The translations under genes and the position numbers were made by a program. This document shows, in pieces, positions 1 through 10,940 of a stretch of DNA of 64,000 nt. How positions within the stretch are numbered: the first letter of the stretch is position 1; each line of letters starts with the position of its first letter. This DNA is from Malus domestica (taxonomy: Eukaryota; Streptophyta; Magnoliopsida; Rosales; Rosaceae): positions 751,501 through 815,500 of the forward strand of contig NC_091676.1 in NCBI RefSeq assembly GCF_042453785.1, written 5' to 3'. The notes below the pieces were generated by a model. That model saw only the letters and a list, made by a program, of their open reading frames with translations. It ran no database searches and was not told the origin of the DNA.

Positions 1-149
1 TTCTTGAGCTACTACCCCTTTCTGGTGTACCCAAAGAGTCGTTAGTGGTTGCTGTATCAGTTCTTCCTCGATACATTGTTAATGCAAAGCCGAAACTATG
101 CATCAAGGCACTGGTTTCCGATACAAAAACGAAGGGGAAAAAGCAGTAA
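1..149 (+). CDS. Possible 3' end of an unrecognised gene (partial)
   Basis: Reading frame 3 is open from the window edge to a TAA at 147-149, giving about 48 residues that begin LELLPLSGVPKESL and end in a basic tail (KTKGKKQ). The composition looks protein-like and the codon use is not AT-extreme, so this may be the last exon of a gene whose body lies left of the window. I do not recognise the family. No upstream splice acceptor or start can be judged from here, and the fragment is short enough to be open by chance. Confidence 0.3.
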   Translation, partial: LELLPLSGVPKESLVVAVSVLPRYIVNAKPKLCIKALVSDTKTKGKKQ

Positions 150-1519
150 GAAGGATTAAAAAGTTTCATGACATCCAACAATACCCTGCGGGCGGGAGTT
201 GTAAAGTTCTCTGATAGTGATGATAAAAATGGGAGGTCTGTAGCTGATGTTAGATATGTTACAAAATTCGATCCAACCGATTCAGCTGTTTGTTGTACCC
301 TAACAGTCACCCCAGTTTTGTGTTTCGCTTTTCTGTGGCAGGTCTTTCTTTTCTTCGTTCTTCATGTATTTGTTCTTGTTTTCGAGTTTTAAAGGATCCG
401 TCTTAATTCATATTGTTGCAGACATTGGTATTTAGTCATATTGGCTATTCGGTAGAGCTGATGGTGCTTTATTTATGCACTCGAGTTTGAATTTTAAAGT
501 AGAATAACAAACGCATTAATGTTTGAATGACCAGACTCGGCCCATAAAGCTAGAAGTTAACCCACAAATACCACCCGGATTCGTTCTTGTTTTCGAGTTT
601 TAAAAGATCCGTCATAATTCATATTGTTGCAGACATTGGTATTTAGTCACATTGGCTATTCACTAGAGCTGATAATGTTTTATTTATGCACTCGAGTTTG
701 AATTTTAAAGCTAGAATAACAAACGCATTAATGTTTGAACGACCTGACCCGGCCCATAAAGCTAGAAGTTAACTTACAAATACCACCCGCGTACCAATGG
801 GTCCAACAGACCTCGAAACAGATCTTGCTACGACCTTCTTGTCCCCATATCGGTACATGTACTTTGATTTACGAGTTCTTAGGCACACCCTTTACTTACA
901 AACCAGATATTTGGGCAATTGCAATTGAGCTCCATGAAAGAGACGATCTAGAGGCGACGCCGGTGTCGATGGAGTAGGCCGACAGGGTAATTTTCTTCGC
1001 TCATATAGTTCAACATTTTCCATCGAAAAACAAATTTTACACTACTTTTCTCTTAATGCACTGACATTTGAATCGAACAAAACCAAGCGACAACTAAAAA
1101 GAAGACGAAAACATCGGGTACAAATTCATTTCTGTTTTCTTCGATTCAACCAAGACGAATTGGATTATTGAATGACAGGAGGGACTGAAAAGAGATGAAC
1201 GTTCCAAATGCAGCTTATTTGTTCTAATTGTACAAATGTTTTTGGCCTGGTGTCTGCTGTCAAAGATACATTCTTTGTTCTACTCCTCCGTCCAGACGGG
1301 TAAACACTCCATCGTAAATAAAAATTCAGAGCTCATAACAAAGATATATATGCTTTGCGGTTCTAAAACGAAAAGTGGAACTCAAATGACTAGTAAACCA
1401 CCCGAAGACCTAATCGATAACTTAACTACAACAACAGTAAAAGAACTAACAAGATGTGGGGTGAGTGCGGGAAGAAATCCACTAGCCTAAAACAGATGAT
1501 TTTCCTTTTTACAGCAGCA
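150..1519. other. Intergenic, with a 211-bp tandem duplication
   Basis: The stretch holds no gene I can support. It contains the duplication at 372-791. An 80-codon ORF at 735-977 overlaps the second copy and matches no family I know. The 3' end of the GARP gene lies just beyond at 1520, on the other strand. Confidence 0.5.
372..791. repeat. Direct tandem duplication, ~211-bp unit, two copies
   Basis: The block beginning GTTCTTGTTTTCGAGTTTTA at 372 recurs at 583 and continues with only scattered substitutions to about 791 (both copies pass through CATATTGTTGCAGACATTGG and GGCCCATAAAGCTAGAAGTT). The period is 211 bp. Differences such as GGATCC/AGATCC and CGGTAGAGC/CACTAGAGC show it is not a very recent copy. 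Confidence 0.85.
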
Positions 1520-4500
1520 TCAGTTACCGCAGAGAGCAATCGAAAGATTCAGATTAAGATTCCGATTCCCGGAAGAAGAAGCGGAGCAGTCTTTGGAGTT
1601 AGGCCTAGAGTATGACGATGAGATTGCACCACTGAAGTCACTTGAAGAAGCATTACTCTTGTGGGAGGAGGGCTGATGTAACGAGAGTGACAGTGATAGT
1701 TCACATTGGCCAGCTTCATGATGGTCTTCGACGTGTGCTCCTCCTGCCTCTGGTAAGGTGGCAACCTGGAGGGAAGGACAATTAATTAAACACCATGTCA
1801 GTAGGGCACATTTAATTTTCAAAGAAATACAACAATGCTCCATGAATATGAAATATATGATTCAATAAGACGAAGTCTGAACCGGAAGGACTTACATCCG
1901 TCCCTCAAGACGCTAGCTAATATTACAATGTTGTCTTGTGTGTTTTCACCACTCATTTAACGTTGTATTATTAGTCTGAGATGACACTGTAGTATCCCGA
2001 TAAAGTACACTTAAAGTCTCTCTGTAGATAGTCCGAGATGACATTCTGGCACCCCGATAAGGTGCACTTAACTCTCTCTCTGAAAGGGTAGAAGGACGTT
2101 TTAATAATTTGAAATTGCTGATGAAGAGAGGGGGAGGGGGGAGGGGGGAGGGGTCCCGTATTTATACGAATCAGAATTGGACCACAGAATGTAAGAGTTT
2201 TTGCAGGCAAAACCGGAGACTTGAACAACAAATTTTTAGAATGTAGTTCATGTAGACAACAAAGCATGAAGAATAGGTGGACCTTGAAATTAAATAGGGC
2301 AGAATGGAATCATTTATTTGCAATGCCAAACCACTGTATTCCAAATGCTGCGCCCCAACCACTTTTTCAAATAACTCATTAAACAAGGTAGAAAAAAATG
2401 AAGTTGACACAAAAAACTAGAGATTTTTATTGAAGAATTCTGATGCGTTATGTAAATTAGTTAGGTCTAAGAACGGAAAATTATTTTCGCACACTTGTTT
2501 TCTCCTGTGCACGGAAGGAAACAAAGAAGATTTTCAATAAAATAAAGAAGGGGACTAGTCTACTCAACACTTTCGAAGAGTTGAGAACGGTTTAGGCAAA
2601 GAGGTGACGCAACTTGACTTAAAAAATAAAAAAAGCATGCACATTATTCCATCCATGCCGGCATGCCAGGCATGTTTAGAAAGGAATGGGATTCTCACCC
2701 CTTCAAATTTTCTACTGTCCTCTCTTTCCACTTTCTCATCTTTATAAAGAAGTCGACACAGATGTTAATGTAATTTAATCGTAACCGTTCAAATAAGATG
2801 AGAGGAAAGAGGAGAATATCCTATTCCGTCTCGATTTCCTGGGTGAAACCAGAAAAAGCAAATACCAACATTGCACTCAAACTTCTTCAATTAACATAAA
2901 ATACTTAAATGCAGTTGGTAGAGAGAGAGAGAGGGAAGGAGAGAACCTTCAAGAAATCAGATTCTTGCAAAGCAATTTTGAAGGCTGATGGGTGAGGGTT
3001 CTCCTTTATTCCCAATGCCAGCACGTAATCATCAAAAGAGTACGGATTTGACACTGTCTCATATATTCCACCTTTGCTGCATTGCTGCTGCTGCAAACCC
3101 TCTGAGATGTTTGAACCCATCGTCTCGGTTCTAGCTCTGATAAGTCATAGAAAAGAAACAAACAAAAAGAAGGAACATGCATCAAGGAACAAGAAAGCAA
3201 CTTTCAGGGAAAAAAAAAAAGCAAAGACATCATGCAAATGCCTTTTTGTTTGTTTCTGATCACACCATCTTTATTTCGGGATTTTCTAGTATGTTCCGCG
3301 GGATTCTATACATCAGGATTTTTCGCCTCTTGCTCAAGAATTTAGTGACTTCAGATTTAACGGCTGAAAATCCTAATATATAAAATAACAAGGCACTGTA
3401 GAACTTTTGCTTTATTATGACATTTGAATAGGTCTTTACAGTTTACACCCCAAAAGAAACCAAAGAACAACTAAAATAGTGGATATAATAATATATAGCT
3501 GTTCCTGCAGAGTAAAAATTTGTAGCTGGTGCTGCAAGTGCAGGTGTAGCCTAACCTTTTTGAACGGCGGGGATTGCAGATGACCTGGGAATCCGATTCT
3601 CTGGTGGGTTTGGAAGATGGGTAAAAGCTCAAACCATTTACTTCTTCAACACACCCATCATCCTCAGCCTCTTCAAACGAATGCAGTTTTCTTGTTTGCA
3701 CCCTATCTGCCATTTTATAAAATAAATATTAAAAAGAGATATATATATATATATTATTAGCAATAAAACCTAAAGAGAGTAATAAATAGGTTCTTTTGGA
3801 CAAAGTTTCCAGTTTATGCGAACTGCCAATACTAGAAGATCGGAAAGAAGAAATGATCACGTTTTGGTGTGACCTATTTGGGGCATCCACTAAATGTCGA
3901 CTACGAACAATAAATATGTATTGTTAAAGGGGGGAATACATAATAAATGAGGTGATGCTGCAGTTGCAGTTGAGTCCTCATATTTCATAAATTTATGCCA
4001 TCAACGGAGTTCATAACTCTGCAACTCTAGCTCTGGGCAGAACCCATTACTGGCAAACAAATGGACAGTCAAGACTCATACATGAAAATGTTACAAGACG
4101 AAAACTTTTATAAGAAATCGGCCGAAATAAATGAATGGGTATGTGGAAAGATGAAAACTTTGGCAAAAAATCAGCCGAAATAAATTAAGGGTATGAGAAA
4201 AGATGAAAACTTTACAATAAATCGGCAAAAATAAATCGATGGATATTTACCTTGTCTTATAATCGGATCGCCTCTCATGCTTCTATACATCTGATGATTA
4301 AAAGAAGATGGGAACAAATTATCATATAGATAGGATAAAAAGCGTGAAAGCAAATGAAATTTTAACCTATTAGACAAACAAAAGCACTTAAAAAAGCTCG
4401 AGAAAAAAAGCAAAATACCTGGAGATGGCTTTTGACATGAGAAATGGTGAGCCCTTTGACATCCATCAACTGAAGAACAAGTTTTGGAGTAGCTTCTGCT

Positions 4501-4725
4501 AGAGAGAAAAGAAAAAATTATACAAAAAATAATTAAAAAACTTCTAAAGAGCAAACAAAAATAGAAAGTGGGGTTTTGCAGTTACTTACTTTTATGGCCT
4601 CCAAGCCTTTCAATGGCCTGAAGAAAGCAACGATGAAGCTCAGGAGTCCATCTCAAACGAGGCACCTTTGATCTCACATACTGCCTGACGGCGCCGTTTC
4701 TTGCACTGCAACTACTTGTAGTCAT
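1520..4725 (-). CDS. GARP / MYB-SHAQKYF transcription factor with EAR motifs (MOF1-like)
   Basis: Six exons on the minus strand: 4725-4590, 4495-4419, 4290-4251, 3706-3556, 3136-2947 and 1765-1520. All have GT/AG borders and join in frame to about 279 residues. Residues ~23-74 form the single-repeat GARP (G2-like) DNA-binding domain: RWTPELHRCF, then LGGHKKATPKLVLQLM, then the helix containing ISHVKSHLQMYR. This family binds DNA in the nucleus. The C-terminal exon carries ELSLSLSL and ends in LNLNLSIALC, both LxLxL EAR-type motifs, so a transcriptional repressor role is inferred. The architecture matches the plant MYB family proteins called MOF1-like or At2g38300/At1g14600-like. The last intron is long (~1.2 kb). 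A pair of G-boxes lies about 1 kb upstream of the start. The exact orthologue cannot be fixed from here. Confidence 0.9.
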
Positions 4726-5698
4726 TTTTTTCTCCCACCAACCTGGATCTTCCCCAGATCCCTTGATAAACTGCTTACAACCTTCACACCCTCAACCACC
4801 AGAACGAAACGGCGTCGTCCTGGTATTGTTTTCTCCTCTTAAAAAGTTTTAAACCCGTTGAAAGTGTGTGTTGGTCACTGCAGACACTAAGAGGGCATTT
4901 AAAAAAGGACGACTTTAAAGCCTATCTCAGAGAGGAGAGAGAAACAAGAGAGAGAGAGAGAGATCACGAGAAAACGATAAGACGAGCTGAGAAGCTCTGT
5001 AAATTCCTTAAAGAGTCTGATAATACCTATTTGCTATTGCTGCAATTGCTAGTATTTCCCTAGCCTGCCTGCCCTGCCTCACCTGCTAACCGTACTTTTT
5101 ACTATTCTATATTTACCCCTCTCTCTCTCTCCTCCTGCTGCCTGCGCCTTCTGTTTATCTCTTGTACACCTTCCTTGCACCCACTGCCAACGCAAATATT
5201 AATAAATATAATTTGAAAGGAAAAAAGTTATTGAAATTTCAAAAATTTTATTTTACCTTTTTAATAAACGTATTTTTTATCTAAATGTAAAACATTTGGA
5301 ATGAAAATTGAAAATACAAAAAACTCTCTCTCTAATAACGTATCACACTCACTCACGAGCTTCTGAAATTCTGATGGATCTTTTATTTTTTATTTTTTTT
5401 ACCCTTCTTCTCTCTAACTCTTTGCCCCTGTACCAAACCAATAGGGAGGATGCTACAACTGCTTCGCCTTGACCTTTTTCTTTCTCTCTCATGATTTCCA
5501 ATTCCTGGTTCTGAACGTCGTCATGATATCAAAAATCCATGAAGTTATTATTATTTCCATTTTATCGACCCAAATAACAAAAGGAAGAAAATAAATCATT
5601 GTTTATTTGTCTTTCTCTCTAATATTTCTGTCTTTTTATATTCCCCTCGACACTCGACAGTCTCTTTTATTTTCCGAAGTCAAATATGTATAAATCAT

Positions 5699-5714
5699 AC
5701 CACGTGCACGTGGT
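5699..5714. promoter_or_regulatory. 16-bp palindrome containing two adjacent G-boxes
   Basis: The sequence ACCACGTGCACGTGGT is a perfect palindrome made of two directly abutting CACGTG boxes (5701-5706 and 5707-5712). CACGTG is the binding core for plant bZIP and bHLH (for example PIF, ABF) factors. It lies about 975 bp upstream of the GARP gene start, which reads away from it. Function is inferred from the motif only. Confidence 0.45.
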
Positions 5715-6620
5715 AGAAAAACTGAAAAGTATTCAGATTCGGAAAGACGTTTTTGCCCTTATTGTTTGCAAATGCGATGGGATAAAGGATCCTAAGTCCA
5801 GAGTACTGGTGTTGGGGATGAGTTGTTATGTTGTATGCTGTACTTGGCGAGGGCAGGAAGGGCAGAGGGGTGGTTGGTCCTTGCGAAAAACTTCTCCTCG
5901 GGATGGCCATGCTCCCCTAACCCTAACTCAATTACAAATTTTGCATGCTTGGAAAAGGATTCGACGTACCCGTTTCTCTTATATCGTGTGATCATTTTTC
6001 GTTAATATTATTTCTGTTTAATTTTAAATTTTAAATCATTTCTGATGACACGATATACGATTAACGACCATGATCACAGAATTTCTGAAATCTCCAAAAA
6101 AAAGAATAGAATCCTCTTCCTTCCATGATAAAATCCACTTTCCCCAACCCAATAAAACCAATTCTCACATTTGTTAAGCAAATTAAAAAAATTAAAGTCA
6201 AAATTGGCGTATTTCTTTTCCCTAATTATATTACAATCTACTTTGGCATGACACGCTTATCATGATCTAAATAAAGATAAATTTTTGCATTGTTGTCTAA
6301 TTAGAGAAGTTTTGGCCTCCTATAGAATAACATAAAATCGATCGAGAAATGTGTTTTATATATGACGTTGTACGACTTTATCTAATTTTGTTTCCTTCTG
6401 AGTAGCATAACCCTTTGGTACAACATTTATTGGACGTCCTCCTTCCTTTTCTTTTTTCTTTTCAGTACCATGGTATTGGAAGACGAATATGCTTTATGAT
6501 ATGGGCAAGTTGAATCATATGATTGAATGGAAGTAGATGAAAATGCTAGGTCCCCTCTTTTAAATGGGTTGGCATCATTTTAAGACACAGCACAAAATTA
6601 TGTCTTTCTAAAAAATAGGC

Positions 6621-6770
6621 AATGTTAGGAAGATTAAATTTTTTTAAATCAAATGATGTGGTTGTCAATTATTGAATTATTACATAATTGTTAATTAACG
6701 TGTTTATTTTCTATTAATGACATATAATTTAGTTTGCAAATTTAATTTAATATTTTGGTTTACCAAGCAT
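6621..6770. repeat. MITE-like repeat, dispersed family A
   Basis: The internal block (AATCAAATGATGTG, then TTAACGTGTTTATTTTCTATT, then a T-rich right end with GGTTTACCAAGCATT) recurs in related form near 24500, 44030, 54770 and 58116. The ends are imperfect inverted repeats (AATGTTAGGAAGATTAAA and the complement of TTTACCAAGCATT). It is degenerate, so the borders are approximate. Confidence 0.5.
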
Positions 6771-7600
6771 TACGCTAAAAAAAAGTAAAATACTCAGCAT
6801 GGGAATTGGAATGGGATGATGCAATATATTAATAATTTAAAATGCACCAAAGAAAAACAAACGATTAGACGAACCGAGTTTGGTTCATGGTTGGAGGGTT
6901 AATTTCCATTTAAGTTAATTAGTGGTTAAATCGATGGAGAATTATTAAAACAACGCATTTTTAGGGTTCATGGTTGGTTGCTTGAAGGGTATAGTACAAA
7001 GTTACCTAACCCTAACCACTTTTCAATGTGTCTTCATTCAGCTATGAAGCAGCCGGTGCGGTAACGGGAGCGCGGGGATTCGGCTGGATAATTCGCCGGA
7101 ATTCGGCATGGTTCTGGCGCGAAACGCAGCCGTTTGAAACCTTTGGGGCAGAGAGAAACCTTAGAGGAGAGGAAAGCAATACATAATACTATCTACAGAG
7201 GCAGCCATATTCCTTTCGAAACCTCCGTGCTTCGTAGGTCTGCAACTACAGAGGTACACGGTAACAGAGTTACTGAGAGATAAGATATGTAGAATGGTAT
7301 TATACATACACTTCTTTTTACCACTCATTCATTCCTCTCAATTTCTGACGGTCGAGTTAAATAAATTTAAAAAAAATTAAATGATAAAAATTAACAAAAG
7401 CTTGGGTAAGGTAAAAATGAGTGTGCAGATAGCAACCCGCTTTTTATACACTCTATGTATATGTGTGTCTGCTTGATTTAGGTTTTTCTTGCTAAGCTCG
7501 GTCATTAATCCAATTCCCACTGAATCCCATAATTCTGAATTCCATTTGCTTCTCAATCTCTTTAAGTTTGTCTGCATGTTGAGGGACCCTTCCATAGTTC

Positions 7601-7694
<94 letters not shown>
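7601..7694. repeat. Compound microsatellite (AT)n-(AG)n-(AT)n
   Basis: AT repeats at 7601-7614, AG repeats at 7614-7655, and AT repeats again at ~7661-7694. ORFs crossing it on both strands are repeat artefacts. Confidence 0.95.
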
Positions 7695-7696
<2 letters not shown>

Positions 7697-8165
7697 AAAT
7701 AGTCAAAGCCCAGCTCTTTACTATTGAGTTTTCTGTTGTACTATTGCAGCTACTGTCTACTGATGAGGACGCTATGTCGAAATCTAAATACTTTGAAGTC
7801 AACCAGATCATGCCAGGAAGGCAAAAGAAGAATGTAAATACACGCCTAACCCTAGTGAAATCCGCACCGTCCACCTTACTACTGTAACGTTAGAAATACG
7901 GATGTCGATGAAGAATCAAGGGTTGTGATTGCGAGAAAGGACAACACATCGAGTGTGGATGATGAGCTAATATACGTATATGGAATTCAACTGAATCAAA
8001 TCAAATCAAATCAAATCTCGCGCATGGGAGATGGAAAGGGTAGGAGGTCGGTTTTCTAAGGTCAAGCCTCAGTCATACCACAGTGATATTCTCCTCCTAA
8101 TTTCTAGGTGTGCAGCCATAGAGAATTAAGGCCTAAATTTAGGATAAGCATAGTCTAAAATATCC

Positions 8166-8634
8166 ATAATATCCCGATATTTTTATTGAAATTTTCGTGT
8201 TTTTTGACTACCGATATTTTTTTGGACTATCGATATTTCCGATATCATCAATATTTTAGACATTGCTAAGTCACTCATGTATCTTACCATGCAATGTATA
8301 AAGTGTAAAATATTGTACTAATTCATTATATATAAATGATTATGGTGCGTTTAAACTTCTTTCATTAACTACTACATATTTTCTACACTCACAATGTTTG
8401 CCAGCTCGCTATGTAATCAACTTAAATCAGTTATATCTATCATGCAATGCATTTCCTTCCAATTTTTTGTGATAAACTAATAGATAATTGACTAAATAAA
8501 CATCCTGCAAAGTTTCAATAAAAATTTCCAAGTTTTTCTTACAATTTCCATGGTTTTTATTCAATTTTTATCGATATCGATAATATCCGGATATTTCCAT
8601 CGAAATTTCTGTGTTTTTGGACTACCGATATTTA
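8166..8634. repeat. Two direct ~55-bp repeats ~414 bp apart
   Basis: TAATATCC(C/G)GATATTT is followed in both copies by GAAATTT-C-GTGTTTTTxGACTACCGATATTT, at 8166-8220 and 8580-8634. Several further CGATAT motifs lie between them, so this is probably a degenerate repetitive element rather than a gene. Confidence 0.6.
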
Positions 8635-10805
8635 ATACCTTGAGGATAAGGGAACTGTTGTTAGTATTTTAAAATTTTCATTTTACATTCTTTATAAATG
8701 TATTTTTTTTTCTAATTATATAAAATTTGGAGTGCAAAATAAAATTTTTGAAGTGTCAATAACAATTCGCTTATGATAATTATGATTTTAATATACATGT
8801 TTACTTTATTACAATTTTATTATGAATTTTATAGAAATGAGTGTGGTTTTATTTGGTTTGATATTTTGTTAAAATCGAAAATTAGACTAAAATTATTATT
8901 TTGTTTGGTTAGATTTTTGGTTTTTTTTTTTTTTTTGAATTTTGTTCGATTTTTTTTTTTAAAAACAAAATTCTTTGTCTTTTTAAACTAAAATTGAAGA
9001 AATTAATAAGACTTTCAACATAGCCTAAAGTTGAGTTTATCTAACTTTAGATTGACATTACATTAGACTTAATAGTTGACTTAGAATTGGACTTAAAAAA
9101 TGAATACTCAACATAAATAAATGAAAAAATATGATTTTATATCTCATTCAGTTCGGTTTTGTTTGGTTTTTGAATCACCAAAATTGAACCGGACCAATAG
9201 TTTTCAATTTAGTTCGATTTTTTTAGTTTCGGTTTGATATTCATTCGGTTCAGTTTTAATTCAGTATTTTGGTCCTATTTTTTGTTTGACTTTTGAGTTT
9301 TCGAGCCCATCCAAAAATTTAAAGGTATTAATCCTAATTTTTAATCAGAAATTTAGAATTTTCAGAGCCTGAATCTTAGTTGTCAAAGCTTCCACATTTA
9401 TGGCGCTTTAACGTAACTGTAATGAAAATAAGAGAAATTAAATTGAGTAGGAGTTGTAATGAAGAGAAGTCAAAACCGGATTTCTATTGAAAATATTTAC
9501 TTAAATGTTCTAGAATTGGAATAAAAATAACACTAATTCCATAAAGTTGTTTACTAATTCAGCATAATCGGAATATAAATCATTATGATTACTAAAATAC
9601 CCTTGTCCCAAATCAAATATTTTATATACTTTTTTTAATAAAATTTGATATAATATATAATAGTAAGAAAAAAAATTAAATTGCTTCTTTATTTCATAGA
9701 CAAACTAAAATGCTTTTGCTTATTTCTTTTATAAATTTCAGTATTTACTTTAATATTTCATAGACACTAATTTTCTCTCAAGTTGTGCATAATGTGAATA
9801 AGCATGAAAATAAAAAAAGTAAGGAGTTGTGCATAATTAAACTAGGGTTAATGGATTTATAAATGATGGCCTTGGAAATAAAAATGGTAAGTGAGGGCAT
9901 AAAGGGACAAAAGTGTTATTCTGATTGCCTAAGCAATCAGGAATTGGATTATCACCTACATCTAAGGAATCCAAGTCCACAAATATAAGGAATTGAATTC
10001 CAAACTTTGAGTGAGCCCCACTACTTTTTTTATTTCTCAATATTTAATAAACATCATAATACTCTGTAAGCAGAATTCAATTCATATTTTTATTCCAATT
10101 ACAAATACGTAAACACTCCCTTAGAGTTGATATTAATTAGCACGTTTGGATATATAACAAGATATATCCGTATTAACGGATTGCTTCAATTCTGTGTAAT
10201 TAGCAAAGGTGCCTCGTGTTCCTGTTTGACTGTAGACCACAGTTTTATACCCTCTTTAATATCATGACATGCCCTCAATATTTTATAAATATACGCGCCC
10301 TCGTACGTATACGAGACCTATCTCTACCTCGTCATCATTTAATTATAAATTTAACGGAATAATTAACAAATGTATAACGTTATAAATAAATTATAACTCA
10401 GCGTTCAACATTTCAATATTTTAAGAGATAAAATACGAAGTTGAAATTGATTCCAAACTTGAGAGGTAAGAAGAGATATAAACTTATCGATTAACTCATC
10501 AGCCAAGAACATAAGGATTAAACAATTAAATCACAACCCTTTGATCATGTATGCAATATGAATGTAAGAACATAAATAATTGCATCAGTACATACCTGCA
10601 GACATGTACATAGATGAAGAAGACATGAAAATCTGCACAAAACCTTATCCTCTCTGCAAAGCTCGATACTCTCCAGATTATAGGCAACTAGAACGAAATT
10701 CAGAGTGTGTCTTTGCGAGAGCAGGGGCTTGTGGTTTTATATTACAAGTTCCGGATCACCTATAACAATCCTACAAGGAATATGAAACTAAATCCTTGTA
10801 CAATC

Positions 10806-10940
10806 TATTTGGTAAAATATATTTTCATTTCACACTTTAATAAAGTTACAGTTTAGGTGTATATATACAACAAACTAACATAGTATCTTAACCACTAAGC
10901 TAACAGCTAAGAAGATACATTTACAATATTGCCCTTTATA
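10806..10940 (-). repeat. 3' LTR of the copia element (135 bp)
   Basis: It matches 15345-15479 base for base as I read them. In element orientation it starts TATAAAGGGCAATATTG and ends AAAATATATTTTACCAAATA. The gag-pol reading frame runs into it and stops at 10907. Confidence 0.95.

Larger units (their letters stand above)
4726..10800. other. AT-rich intergenic region, no gene recognised
   Basis: Six kilobases without a supportable gene. It contains the promoter side of the GARP gene (GA/CT tracts at ~4935-4965 and ~5118-5131), a double G-box at 5699-5714, a MITE-like repeat at ~6621-6770, a GC-rich island at ~7030-7190, microsatellites at 7601-7694, a pair of ~55-bp direct repeats at ~8166 and ~8580, and very AT-rich sequence to 10800. 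ORFs here are short and cross low-complexity DNA. Confidence 0.6.

Noticed and set aside
735-977. 80-codon ORF (MNDLTRPIKLEVNL...)
   Set aside because: It starts inside the 211-bp tandem duplication and matches no family I know. The phrase LGTPFTYKPDIWA briefly looked kinase-like, but no other kinase motif is near.
5686-5991. 101-codon ORF starting MYKSYHVHVV
   Set aside because: It begins in the G-box palindrome, has no recognisable domain, and is overlapped by three other ORFs, as expected by chance.
7489-7887. 132-codon plus-strand ORF and its minus-strand partner
   Set aside because: Most of each is the GA/AT microsatellite read as RERERE or IYIYIY. No protein signature outside it.
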